This document shows positions 24,512 through 33,775 of a stretch of 55,835 nt of DNA, in pieces (position 1 is the stretch's first letter; each line of letters starts with the position of its first letter). The notes below the pieces were generated by a model. The model was not told the origin of the DNA, did no database searches, and was given only the letters and a program-made list of their open reading frames with translations. Origin of the DNA: Acidilobaceae archaeon (lineage in GTDB: Archaea; Thermoproteota; Thermoprotei_A; Sulfolobales; Acidilobaceae). Location: NCBI GenBank assembly GCA_027082825.1, contig JALWTO010000033.1:1-55835 (forward strand). Reading direction: 5' to 3'. Position numbers and translations under genes: made by a program.

Positions 24512-26116
24512 TTGGCCGAGATAATCCTAACTGCCGACAGAGCTCTTTTCACTGACTTTTCAGGTGTAAATACCCTAGGTTTTGGACTATGCCTTCCCCT
24601 AAGGTTGATCCCAAGGTTTGTAGAGTATAGGATTCTCGCACCAGCAGTTCCGATGGAAAAGGGCAGAGCTGTTCATGCTCCTTACGCCTTAGGGAAGGTA
24701 GAAGCTTCGTTATTAGTTGCTGGGTTCAGAAGGGATGAAATCTCCATAGTTCCACCAGAACATTTAGAAAAAGTTATCGATAAAGATACTAGAATTATAG
24801 GAGTTCATACAGTTGATCCTCAAGGACTTGCTCCAGTTTCTTGGACATTGAGAGTGATGACTGGTGGTGGTAAAACATGCACAGCCCATGAATTTGAAAA
24901 ACTTATGTATAAAATTTCCAGATTAAAAGAAAAATATAATTTCAAGGTGATAGTGGGTGGTCCTGGTATATGGCAATTAAGAGGTTTAGAGAAGAAGTTT
25001 AATATTGACGTTCTTTACGAGGGAGAGGCCGAGATAACCTTTCCTGTAGTGGTCAGAAAACTTCTTAATGGAGAAGAAGTTCCTAAATTTGTTACTGGAA
25101 AAATGGTTCCTCCTGAAGAGATACCTACAATAGTCACTCCTTCTAGAAACGGACATATACAAATAACAAGAGGCTGTCCTAGAGGATGTCAGTTCTGCAA
25201 GCCAACAATGTTATTCTTTAGGTCGATGCCTCTTGACAAAATATTGAAAGAAGCTGAAACTAATGCTAAGGCTGGAGCTAAAGAAATAAACTTTGTTACT
25301 GAAGACGTTCTACTCTATGGTGCTAAAGGTCTTTCGTTAAACTCTAGGACAGTAAAGGATCTCTTCGAGAAGACAATGAAGGTCATTAAAAAATATAGCA
25401 TTAATATGATAACATTTAGTCATGTAACTCTCTCCTCCGCTTTAGTTTTAAAGAACGCTGTTGAGTATATTTCTGAGTTAAATGAACTCTCTGAAAACAA
25501 TCCTCTATTTCCTCAAGTGGGTTTTGAAAGTGGAAGTCCCAGAATAGTCGATAGGTACTTTAGAGGAAAACCTTATCCGTGGAAACCAAAAGACTGGCCA
25601 TGGATAGTTGTTGAAGGAAGTAAACTTCTTAACGAAAATTATTGGTACCCATGCCTGACGTACATAATAGGCTTTCCGGATGCTACTTCTGATGATTATG
25701 CGAAAACGACAGAAGTCATTGATCGGTTAAAGGAGGAAGGTTTCAAAGGATGGACCTTTCCTCTGTTTTTGGTACCAATAGGTGGAACAAGGATTGAAGG
25801 AAAAGCTGGGTTTAAAGTTATGAAAGGTTTACCCAATGAGGCTATTGAAAGTATTATCGCTGGCTGGGATATAAGCATAGATTTCTCGAAGGACATATAT
25901 CCCAAAATAATTGAAAAGATTAGGAATCCATTAGTTAGAAGAATCATAAACATGCTTATTGACAAAACCTTTGAGGCTATGGAAAATTGGGTCATAAGCA
26001 TTAGAAAGGATCCAGAAGTCATAGAGAGGAACTTTTCAAGTGTTAATATAAGAGAATTAAGAGGACTATTATTTAGTATTCCAAAAATAGTAAGCTTAGG
26101 TAAAAGAAGGCATTAA
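24512..26116 (+). CDS. B12-binding-type radical SAM protein
   Basis: A 534-residue radical SAM enzyme. The N-terminal 170 residues resemble the alpha/beta cobalamin-binding fold of the B12-radical SAM group, with IIGVHT and VIVGGPG. The [4Fe-4S] motif CPRGCQFC is at 222-229, and the TIM-barrel part follows with NFVTEDVLLYG and GFESGSPR. The frame is open from GTG 24503, but that codon is inside the ribosome site GAGGTGAT, leaving TTG 24512 as the better start. Substrate is unknown. It converges with the ribosomal protein operon and is monocistronic. Confidence 0.85.
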   Translation: MAEIILTADRALFTDFSGVNTLGFGLCLPLRLIPRFVEYRILAPAVPMEKGRAVHAPYALGKVEASLLVAGFRRDEISIVPPEHLEKVIDKDTRIIGVHTVDPQGLAPVSWTLRVMTGGGKTCTAHEFEKLMYKISRLKEKYNFKVIVGGPGIWQLRGLEKKFNIDVLYEGEAEITFPVVVRKLLNGEEVPKFVTGKMVPPEEIPTIVTPSRNGHIQITRGCPRGCQFCKPTMLFFRSMPLDKILKEAETNAKAGAKEINFVTEDVLLYGAKGLSLNSRTVKDLFEKTMKVIKKYSINMITFSHVTLSSALVLKNAVEYISELNELSENNPLFPQVGFESGSPRIVDRYFRGKPYPWKPKDWPWIVVEGSKLLNENYWYPCLTYIIGFPDATSDDYAKTTEVIDRLKEEGFKGWTFPLFLVPIGGTRIEGKAGFKVMKGLPNEAIESIIAGWDISIDFSKDIYPKIIEKIRNPLVRRIINMLIDKTFEAMENWVISIRKDPEVIERNFSSVNIRELRGLLFSIPKIVSLGKRRH

Positions 26117-26307
26117 TACCAAATCATAAGGTTTATAAAAGTGTTTGGAAAAATAAGATGGAAAGCCTTCTGACTAAAAATCATTGGAAAAGCTTTATAA
26201 CATCTGGCAGGGATCTAAGAAAACAACCTATCACAATTTACGAAAACTCACTGTCTCAATCGAACTTTTCTTTAATAAATACTACTCAAAGAGAATGAAA
26301 TAACTCA

Positions 26308-26574
26308 CTATGCTACAATTCCTAGTCTTGAGGCAATTTCAGAGGCATTATACTCCTTGGAGAGCTTAACATAGGCTTTCTTCTCGCCCTTAGGTGTGAT
26401 TAAGGTTCTTACCCTTTCAACCTTAACCCCTAACATCTTCTCTACAGACTGTTTAATCTCCAGTTTGCTAGAATCCCGTCTTACTATAAAGGTCAACGTA
26501 TTTTCTTCTTCCATGAATCTTAATGATTTTTCGCTCATGATAGCTCTTATTATTACATCTCCGAGATCATTCAT
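26308..26574 (-). CDS. rpl23: Ribosomal protein uL23
   Basis: Large-subunit protein at the peptide exit tunnel, a docking site for SRP and the translocon. The 88-residue sequence has SEKSLRFME, the central [16 protein letters not shown] segment, and KKAYVKL near the end. ATGA overlap with uL4 indicates coupled translation. It is the last gene of the block: uL2, normally next, is not here. Confidence 0.93.
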   Translation of the reverse strand: MNDLGDVIIRAIMSEKSLRFMEEENTLTFIVRRDSSKLEIKQSVEKMLGVKVERVRTLITPKGEKKAYVKLSKEYNASEIASRLGIVA

Positions 26575-27395
26575 GGCAGATTCACCTTAAACCTCTTTTC
26601 AAGTTCTTTTAATGAATTTAGATCTATTAAGGTTAGCCTTCCAGGAACTGCGCCAGGAGCTAAGTGAAGCACATTGACCAGTCTAGGCTCAACGATATCA
26701 ACCCCAGGAAGACTTTGTACTGATCTGGCAAAAGGGGACCTCCTATTATTCAATATGAACAGCACTGATACAGGAACCTTATATCTTCTGCCCTTCATCT
26801 TGCCCTTACCAGCCCTTACTCTAATTCTTTCCTTGACCCTAATTATATCCTTGTATAGCCCAAGCTTACCAAGCAAATTAATAGCATCTCTAGTCTTTTT
26901 TATTTTATAGAGAATCTCATTCTCTATAATTACCGGCAATTTTTCCGTATCAAAAACATGGCCCCTAGTTCTAACTATACCAGCTCTTGAAGTCGCTGCA
27001 AGAGCACTCATAGTCCCAATTATTTTTTCTCTTTTGTTTACCTCTTCGTGTATTCTCTTCCCGACCCTAGGTGGATGAGCGACTCTTCCGCCTACAGTCA
27101 TAGGAGCAAAGGCTGCTCTTGTTGAATCTTTTATCCTAGGAACTCTTGCAAGAGCATAACCTACTCCCAAACTCTTTGCTGTTGTTCTCTTGCCAGCTAG
27201 TATATTTCTTCCCTTAGGTTGTAATCTGGCTGTAAATTCGCTATAATATACTCTCTTTATTATGTCGGTTCTAACAGGCAACCTAAAAGTTAAGGGCAAC
27301 TCTATTTCATCTATGGTTTCTCCATTTAAATTAAATATAGGAACTCTTAACGGATCAGATATGTTTAACAGCATGCTTGTATAAAAAATAGACAT
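26571..27395 (-). CDS. rpl4: Ribosomal protein uL4
   Basis: Large-subunit protein lining the exit tunnel. The archaeal-type 274-residue form is recognised by the long basic loop (residues about 50-110) with RVPR and GGRVAHPPR, and by [17 protein letters not shown] further on. The frame is open to GTG 27404, but that codon is part of GGTGAT, the likely ribosome site for ATG 27395. Overlaps uL23 by four bases and follows uL3 closely. Confidence 0.94.
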   Translation of the reverse strand: MSIFYTSMLLNISDPLRVPIFNLNGETIDEIELPLTFRLPVRTDIIKRVYYSEFTARLQPKGRNILAGKRTTAKSLGVGYALARVPRIKDSTRAAFAPMTVGGRVAHPPRVGKRIHEEVNKREKIIGTMSALAATSRAGIVRTRGHVFDTEKLPVIIENEILYKIKKTRDAINLLGKLGLYKDIIRVKERIRVRAGKGKMKGRRYKVPVSVLFILNNRRSPFARSVQSLPGVDIVEPRLVNVLHLAPGAVPGRLTLIDLNSLKELEKRFKVNLP

Positions 27396-27404
27396 TATGA
27401 TCAC

Positions 27405-28439
27405 CTAATTACCCTGCTTACTCTGAATGCTGATATAAGTTATAACAGGTTTCTTTATTCCCGTCTTTTTAATCCATCTCGGTGGTCTTATAGGATATCT
27501 GAGAACAATAGGCCTCTTTACCGATCCTGCAATACTCCCGTGAAGCATAACATATGTACTTCTAATTAATCCATAATGTAAAAACCCTCCTGCTGGAACT
27601 ATCTTAAAACCTTCATCACTAATCATTAATATTCTTTTATTATATTCTGTTCTTCTATGATATCCTGTCTGACCAGCAGCTGGTGTTTCCCACCAAGTGC
27701 TACGACCATGACTCCTTGCACCTATTTTTCTGCTACCTTTTCTATGTTTATGCCACCTTGGCAACTCTTTGACTCCCCATCTCTTTATAACACCTTGGAA
27801 TCCTTTACCCTTACTGACTGCAATCACATCGACCATTTGACCCTCTTTAAACACCTCTTTTATATCTATAAGTTGTCCTAATTTATCTTTAGCATAACCG
27901 AAAACCTTGTTGGTATCATTTATTCCTCCCAACTTTATTTCAAGAAGATCTGGTTTCTTTTTCTCAAGGCCACCTACAAGCTTTGGTTGGGTAGCGGCTA
28001 GTATTCTCACTTCTTTTGCTTGCTCTATAACATCTTCTAATCTCTTCAGCATCTTGTCAGTATCAAGAGATCCTATAGTGCTTATCCTTCTCCAAAGCTC
28101 AAGCTCTGGTGGAGGAGTAGTCCAGGCCTCTCCCATAGAATAAAGACCTTTATTAGGATCATAACCATAGAGTCTTATAGCCAGAACCAGCATAGGAGGT
28201 GTCTCAATTATAGTAACTGGTACGAAAATTTCCCTTCCATAGGTTGGGCTCCCAGGCCTATCATCTATCATAAAAACATGGGTCATACCGACCTTGTATC
28301 CTAGGAATCCTAAAGCTATTGGCTGACCTACATCTGTACTTGGCCAACTCTTAATCCTAGGTACAATTTTTGATGCCCTTTTTCTTGGTGAAAATCCTAA
28401 ACTTCCACGACGTGGCGCTCGCTTTTTTCTAGCACCCAC
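27405..28439 (-). CDS. rpl3: Ribosomal protein uL3
   Basis: Large-subunit protein near the peptidyl-transferase centre. The 344-residue archaeal length and signatures fit: GFLGYKVGMTHVF near 47-59, the KGKGFQGVIKRWG segment, and WWETPAAGQTGYHRRTEYNK in the central extension. The start is GTG behind GAGGGGG. It leads a three-gene operon uL3-uL4-uL23 from a TATA-like box at 28475-28484. Confidence 0.95.
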   Translation of the reverse strand: MGARKKRAPRRGSLGFSPRKRASKIVPRIKSWPSTDVGQPIALGFLGYKVGMTHVFMIDDRPGSPTYGREIFVPVTIIETPPMLVLAIRLYGYDPNKGLYSMGEAWTTPPPELELWRRISTIGSLDTDKMLKRLEDVIEQAKEVRILAATQPKLVGGLEKKKPDLLEIKLGGINDTNKVFGYAKDKLGQLIDIKEVFKEGQMVDVIAVSKGKGFQGVIKRWGVKELPRWHKHRKGSRKIGARSHGRSTWWETPAAGQTGYHRRTEYNKRILMISDEGFKIVPAGGFLHYGLIRSTYVMLHGSIAGSVKRPIVLRYPIRPPRWIKKTGIKKPVITYISIQSKQGN

Positions 28440-28474
28440 AGCAACCCCCTCGCACTTCCAAGAGTCTAACGGGG

Positions 28475-28484
28475 CTTATAAAAA
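28475..28484 (-). promoter_or_regulatory. TATA-like box of the uL3 operon
   Basis: Minus-strand TTTTTATAAG centred near 28480 would start transcription near 28454, a short leader containing GAGGGGG before GTG 28439. Confidence 0.55.
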
Positions 28485-28631
28485 TCGAGGCATCGGAAAG
28501 TGAATAGGTTTATTTCTTATATGTTAAAATTAAAAGTGTGTCCAAAGTTTCTATGAAGATAGTAGACATTCTATTAAATAAAAACAAAGCTTTATTCAAA
28601 ACTTGTCTAAAAAAGTAATAGTAAATGGTCT

Positions 28632-29504
28632 CTAATCAAATATTCTTCTCATAAAACTTTCAGCGACATCTTTCAGTTTGCCAGGCTCCCAGATAAAGAT
28701 ACCTTCGCTGGTTATACCTCTTGAAATAAGCTCTGGTGAAGTCATATCAAAAAGAGGATAAGTCTCTTCTCCCCAGCCTTCAATTTCATATTTTCTCGTG
28801 ATCATAGGAAAACCACTGCAATTGAAGCCTATGTTTATCTTAAATGGTTCAAAGACTACAAAAAGTGGTCTTTTTTCTTTTAAAGCTTCTCTAGCTAAGA
28901 GTTCTGTACCAACTTTGTGTACAAGACAACCATCACGGGTTATGCTATCCGCACCAACCATTATAATGTCAACTTTTTTAAGATAAATGTGCATTGTGCT
29001 ATCTGGGACAACTCTAATATTTACGCCGAATTTCTTAAGATTTTGAGCAAGATTTATTCCTTCGCCTCCAGGTCTTGATTCAAGCGCTATAACCTGGCCT
29101 AAGACACCTCTTCTAAAGGCATTTCTTAAGACAAGCTCTACGTTGCTGCTATAGCTTAGAGTAAGAACCTTTGTCCCTCTCTCGAATATCACCAGAGAAA
29201 CATCAGGTATCTTTCTTCTAGCTTCGGATATTTCAAAAAGTAATTTTCTTAGATAATTTTCTGGGTCACCCAATTCACATCCTTTTTTAAAAACCATAGC
29301 AACCCAATAGAGGCTTGACATAGAAGGATTGGCATCTATTATCATTCCATAGACTTTTTCATTAATCCCACAGAGTTTTTTATTCGCATTGAGAGAATCA
29401 AGAAGTCCTTCAAGAACCCTCAAGGCACTCCATGCAGCTCCTCGAATTCTCTCTCTTCGAACTTCCTCTAATGCTGTAAAAAGAGGGTTAGGAAGCTCTA
29501 CCAA
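28632..29504 (-). CDS. aIF2B-family isomerase/initiation factor-like protein
   Basis: Belongs to the family of eIF2B alpha/beta/delta, methylthioribose-1-phosphate isomerase and archaeal ribose-1,5-bisphosphate isomerase. Family features are ESRPGGEG near 140-147, DSTMHIYL near 167, and GADSITRDGCLVHKVGT near 185-201. The 290-residue length is short for MTR1P isomerase. A sugar-phosphate isomerase in nucleotide salvage (AMP/R15P pathway) is plausible but not proven. It lies three bases after the ATPase B gene and may share its transcript. Confidence 0.78.
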   Translation of the reverse strand: MVELPNPLFTALEEVRRERIRGAAWSALRVLEGLLDSLNANKKLCGINEKVYGMIIDANPSMSSLYWVAMVFKKGCELGDPENYLRKLLFEISEARRKIPDVSLVIFERGTKVLTLSYSSNVELVLRNAFRRGVLGQVIALESRPGGEGINLAQNLKKFGVNIRVVPDSTMHIYLKKVDIIMVGADSITRDGCLVHKVGTELLAREALKEKRPLFVVFEPFKINIGFNCSGFPMITRKYEIEGWGEETYPLFDMTSPELISRGITSEGIFIWEPGKLKDVAESFMRRIFD

Positions 29505-29507
29505 AAA

Positions 29508-30905
29508 CTAACCCCCTTTGTATTCTGGGTGATACTTCTTCACATACTCTTCTCTTACATTTGTAAGCTCTTCCTCAGGTAAGATCGAGAGGACATTCCA
29601 GGCGAGGTCTAAGGTTTTTTCTATATCTCTGTTTTCTCTAGTGCCCTGGCTTAGGAACTTTCTTTCGAAATCCTCTGCGAATTTAAGGTAGAGCCTTTCT
29701 ACTTTGCTGAGGCTTTCCTCTCCAACAACAGCAGCTAAGCTTCTGAGCTCAACACCTCTACTATATGCTGCATAAAGCTGGTTGCTTACTTCAGCATGAT
29801 CTTCCCTAGTCTTTTCAGGGCCTATACCCTCTTTCATAAGTCTCGAAAGGCTCATTAGAACATTTATTGGTGGATAGATACCTCTGTTATATAATTCTCT
29901 ACTTAATACGATCTGACCTTCTGTTATATATCCTGTCAGATCAGGTATGGGGTGTGTAATATCATCATTAGGCATGGTTAATATAGGCATCTGTGTTATA
30001 CTGCCCTTTTTTCCTTTAACCCTTCCTGCTCTTTCATAAATACTTGCAAGATCACTATAAAGATAACCAGGATATCCCTGTCTTCCTGGGACTTCTTCTC
30101 TAGCAGCACTTATTTCTCTTAGGGCCTCAGCATAGTTTGTCATATCTGTAAGTATGACAAGAACGTGCATATCTCTTTCATATGCTAGATACTCTGCAAG
30201 AGTAAGTGCAGTTCTTGGTGTAACAAGTCTTATCATAGCTGGTTCATCTGCAAGGTTTACGAACATAGCAACTCTATTAAGAGCTCCCGTCTCTTCAAAG
30301 AACTTTTTAAAGAAATAATAGTCATCATACTTTATACCTATAGCAGAGAACACGACTGCAAACTCTTCATGTTCTCCCCTTACGGTGGCTTGCCTAGCTA
30401 TTTGTGCCGCTAAAATATTATGTGGAAGGCCACTACCGCTAAATATAGGAAGTTTCTGACCCCTCACCAAAGTGTTCATACCATCTATGGTGCTTACTCC
30501 AGTTTGTATAAAATCTTCAGGATAATCTCTTTCAGCTGGGTTCAATGGAGCACCGTTTATGTCTCTCTTTTCCTCGGCTATTATAGGAGGGCCTCCATCT
30601 ATAGGCTCACCTAGACCGTTAAAAATTCTACCAAGCATATCTTCGCTTAAGGGTATTTCAAGGGGTCTCCCAAGAAATCTAACCTTAGTTCCAATGGTGG
30701 TAATGCCTGTAGTTCCTTCGAAGACCTGTACTATTGCAATATTTCTATTGACCTCTAAGACTCTACCTCTTCTCCTCTCTCCTGTGGCTAGTTCAACTTC
30801 GACTATCTCATCATAAGCTACTCTAGAAACACCTTCGACAACTAATAAGGGTCCTTTAATTTCTGTTATCCTTGTATATTCTCTAACTCCAGTTAAGCTA
30901 GCCAT
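29508..30905 (-). CDS. atpB: A-type ATP synthase subunit B
   Basis: Non-catalytic/regulatory subunit of the archaeal A1 sector. The 465-residue sequence has FSGSGLPHN in place of a P-loop, as in all B subunits, and the [25 protein letters not shown] signature region near 270-294. It overlaps the A subunit by eight bases with GGTGATC as ribosome site. Its C-terminal domain is complete. The gene order A-B without D is noted in findings. Confidence 0.96.
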   Translation of the reverse strand: MASLTGVREYTRITEIKGPLLVVEGVSRVAYDEIVEVELATGERRRGRVLEVNRNIAIVQVFEGTTGITTIGTKVRFLGRPLEIPLSEDMLGRIFNGLGEPIDGGPPIIAEEKRDINGAPLNPAERDYPEDFIQTGVSTIDGMNTLVRGQKLPIFSGSGLPHNILAAQIARQATVRGEHEEFAVVFSAIGIKYDDYYFFKKFFEETGALNRVAMFVNLADEPAMIRLVTPRTALTLAEYLAYERDMHVLVILTDMTNYAEALREISAAREEVPGRQGYPGYLYSDLASIYERAGRVKGKKGSITQMPILTMPNDDITHPIPDLTGYITEGQIVLSRELYNRGIYPPINVLMSLSRLMKEGIGPEKTREDHAEVSNQLYAAYSRGVELRSLAAVVGEESLSKVERLYLKFAEDFERKFLSQGTRENRDIEKTLDLAWNVLSILPEEELTNVREEYVKKYHPEYKGG

Positions 30906-32751
30906 GGATGATCACCTTGGCTTCATAATCTTCTAACGCCTTGAGAACTCTTTCTTCTAGCACATCTATTTCTTCTAATCTATTATTAGGAACTGTAAAC
31001 TTTGCTCTTACAATATTAAGGTATAACCTTCCAAGGCCTTCCTTTATCTGAGCAACTGTAAAGCCTCTTTCGATCATTTCCAAGGCCTTCCTATGAATAT
31101 CCATTATCATCTTTAGTAACTTGAATTGTTTCAGAGGTGGAGTGAAGGCATCTATAGGATCGAAGGCGTTCTGTTTTAGAAAACCGTCTTTAATAAGCCT
31201 TGCAGTTTCTAATACTAACTTGTCTTTTTCATCAAGACCTTCTGTCCCAACAAGTCTGACTATCTCCATAAGCTCATCTTCCCTATTTAATATTGCCATA
31301 GCTTCATCTCTATACTCTCTCCAGAGAGGATCAACAGTTTCGCTCCACCATTCCTCAACAGTGTCGGTATATGCACTATAACTTAGAAGCCAGTTTATTG
31401 CGGGATAGTGTCTACTATATGCAAGTTTAGTATCAAGAGCCCAGAATACTCTTATAAATCTCTTTGTGTGACTTGTTACTGGTTCCGTAAAGTCACCTCC
31501 TGGAGGGCTTACTGCACCTACTAAAGTAACACTTCCGGTCCTCTCGGGATCTCCTAAGGTTATTACTCTTCCAGCTCTTTCATAAAACTCAGCTAACCTG
31601 CTAGCTAAGTAACTGGGATAGCCTTCCTCAGCGGGCATTTCTTCTAATCTTCCAGCTATTTCTCTAAGTGCCTCTGCCCATCTACTTGTGGAATCAGCTA
31701 CTAGAAGAACGTCATATCCCATATCTCTATAATACTCGGCAAGAGTGACCCCAGTATATATACTTGCTTCTCTTGCTGCAACAGGCATATTACTTGTATT
31801 AGCAATTAGTATAGTTCTTTTCATGAGAGGTTTTCCTGTCCAGGGATCTTTATATTCGGGGAATCTAACTAAGACCTCTGTCATTTCATTGCCTCTTTCA
31901 CCACATCCTATATAAATAACCACATTAGCTGAGCTCCACTGAGCTAACGAATGTAAGGTTACTGTTTTCCCCGTACCAAAACCTCCTGGTATAGCACCTG
32001 TACCTCCTTTGGCCATAGGAAACATTGTGTCTATTATCCTCATGCCAGTTATTAGAGGTTCTGTTGGCTCCAATTTTTCTTTATATGGCCTAGGTGCTCT
32101 TACAGGCCATCTATGAACCATGGTGATCTCCTTTACTTTTCCATTCACTTCGACCTCGGCTATGGGTTCTGTTATGGTATAGTCACCGTCACTTGTTAGC
32201 CATTTTAACTTTCCACGGACGTCTGGTGGAACCATTATTTTATGCCTAACTATCTCGGTTTCTTGAACCCAACCAAGAACATCCCCAGGTTTAACCTTAT
32301 CCCCAGGTCTTAGTTTAACCTTGTCCTCAGGTTCACCTTGATAAAATGCCCATTTCTGTTCGTGGGAAAGAGGGGAGACATCGATTCCTCTTTCTATAAA
32401 CATTTTTCTTTGAGGAATTTTACTTGCTATTATCTTAGCTATTAACGGAAGAGGCCTTTGTACACCATCATATATATTCCCAAGTAGGCCTGGGCCTAAT
32501 TCAACACTGAGTGGATAACCAGTACCTTCTATAATTTCTCCAGGCTTAAGACCAGAGGTTGATTCGTATACCTGTACAAATGCTAGGTCACCTCGAATTC
32601 TTGTTATTTCACCAATAAGTCTATCTTCTCCAACCCTTACCATTTCATACATTTTAGCTCCAGTCATGCCTTCTGCAATAACCAGAGGACCTGATATTCT
32701 AACTATCCTTCCTCTTACAGGCACTGGTTTAAACCCCCAACTAAGTACCAA
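30898..32751 (-). CDS. atpA: A-type ATP synthase subunit A (catalytic)
   Basis: Catalytic subunit of the archaeal ATP synthase or pump on the cytoplasmic face of the membrane. The P-loop reads GGFGTGKT, the bulge domain ([10 protein letters not shown] to [10 protein letters not shown]) lies at about 150-200, and the [19 protein letters not shown] region follows. Length of 617 residues is normal. The TTG start at 32751 follows GAGGAG. It is first gene of the local block; no E, C, F, D, K or I subunit genes are here. Confidence 0.96.
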   Translation of the reverse strand: MVLSWGFKPVPVRGRIVRISGPLVIAEGMTGAKMYEMVRVGEDRLIGEITRIRGDLAFVQVYESTSGLKPGEIIEGTGYPLSVELGPGLLGNIYDGVQRPLPLIAKIIASKIPQRKMFIERGIDVSPLSHEQKWAFYQGEPEDKVKLRPGDKVKPGDVLGWVQETEIVRHKIMVPPDVRGKLKWLTSDGDYTITEPIAEVEVNGKVKEITMVHRWPVRAPRPYKEKLEPTEPLITGMRIIDTMFPMAKGGTGAIPGGFGTGKTVTLHSLAQWSSANVVIYIGCGERGNEMTEVLVRFPEYKDPWTGKPLMKRTILIANTSNMPVAAREASIYTGVTLAEYYRDMGYDVLLVADSTSRWAEALREIAGRLEEMPAEEGYPSYLASRLAEFYERAGRVITLGDPERTGSVTLVGAVSPPGGDFTEPVTSHTKRFIRVFWALDTKLAYSRHYPAINWLLSYSAYTDTVEEWWSETVDPLWREYRDEAMAILNREDELMEIVRLVGTEGLDEKDKLVLETARLIKDGFLKQNAFDPIDAFTPPLKQFKLLKMIMDIHRKALEMIERGFTVAQIKEGLGRLYLNIVRAKFTVPNNRLEEIDVLEERVLKALEDYEAKVIIHG

Positions 32752-32859
32752 GAAAGACTCCTCTAACTCTCTTTATAAACTATTTTCTTCCTTAAGTCAA
32801 TCCATATCGAAAAATGATTGATTAAGATTCCGTCTCTTTAAAACTTGTTGGGATGAATT

Positions 32860-33645
32860 ATGCAAACAAAGATAATTAAAAAAGTAACTGGAAATGTTGA
32901 CAGGAACTTCATAAGAAATGTTATCAAAATACTTAATTCCTTCTATGACTTTGTTTCAAGAAAAGGAATCTCGATTCCTCCTCTAGTGGAGGTATACTTT
33001 TATGAAAATAAAGAAAAGGCTTTAATGGCCATGGAACTCGAGTCATATAAAAGAGGTGTAGCTGTTCTGAGCCTTTATCCAACTATGTATGAGGCATGGA
33101 CAGGTTTTCCTAGGATTCATATAATAGCAAATATAATCAAAGGTCTTAGCTATCCTGTGTTTAAATCTTTAGTCCTGCATGAGGCTGGGCACAGCATACT
33201 CCACTCCAGCGTTAGTTACTATGTTTTGTCTATCTCATTAGATAAAAACCTTAGAAATCTTAGTTATGAGGAACTCGCTAAAATTCTAGTTATTGCTTCA
33301 TCTATCGTTAAAGACTTAGACGTTGTAAATCTTCTTATGAGATTAGGTTTAGAGGATGATATAGCTAGTTATGTTGTTTTTCTTTTTCACAGCGCATCTA
33401 CTCTCGAATGTAATGGAACGGAACAGGTGTTAAACTTCATGAAGATATTGGCCCCTTTACTTTTTATTAAGAAAGAGAATCTAATAAAGAGTTTTTATAG
33501 TGAAATCAGTGGTGGATGTCAAAAATTCTTCAAAGAAAGTATGGGTATTCTTCAAAAAGTCTGGAAGGCAGAAAGTGATTTTGATCAAAGAGTTTTGATA
33601 TTAGTCAAAGAGATTTTGAGACTGAATGAGAATAGACAATTATAA
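32860..33645 (+). CDS. Uncharacterised protein with HEAGH zinc-protease motif
   Basis: A 261-residue soluble protein without a signal peptide. SLVLHEAGHSILH places HExxH at residues 107-111, the hallmark of zincin metallopeptidases. A third ligand is not obvious; acidic candidates lie 25-45 residues on (EELAK, DLD). The rest is helical with no family I recognise. It is divergent from atpA across about 108 bases. It may be an intracellular zinc protease or a non-enzymatic relative; the motif alone does not decide. Confidence 0.6.
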   Translation: MQTKIIKKVTGNVDRNFIRNVIKILNSFYDFVSRKGISIPPLVEVYFYENKEKALMAMELESYKRGVAVLSLYPTMYEAWTGFPRIHIIANIIKGLSYPVFKSLVLHEAGHSILHSSVSYYVLSISLDKNLRNLSYEELAKILVIASSIVKDLDVVNLLMRLGLEDDIASYVVFLFHSASTLECNGTEQVLNFMKILAPLLFIKKENLIKSFYSEISGGCQKFFKESMGILQKVWKAESDFDQRVLILVKEILRLNENRQL

Positions 33646-33680
33646 TAAGTTATTTAAAGTTTTTAATAAATGATGACCTA

Positions 33681-33775
33681 TTATCCTTTTAAATGGCTAT
33701 GACTGAAACCTCCGACCCCGAGGATTCAATGAGGATGCCCAGCGCAGAGAGGAGCGTCTATAGGAGGTAGGGCTC
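33681..33775 (+). promoter_or_regulatory. Foldable leader that could mask the trkH ribosome site
   Basis: GC-richer stretch before the trkH TTG start. CCTCCGAC at 33709-33716 is complementary to GTC at 33756-33758 plus GGAGG at 33763-33767, with a bulge TATA between. GGAGG is the trkH Shine-Dalgarno site, seven bases before the start. A TATA-like TTATTTAAAG at 33650-33659 would put transcription start near 33681 and include both arms. A regulated leader is inference. Confidence 0.4.

Noticed and set aside
33670-33706. Box C/D RNA suggested by ATGATGA and CTGA
   Set aside because: Only one C and one D box, no internal C'/D' pair, and too short; ordinary chance in a promoter region.
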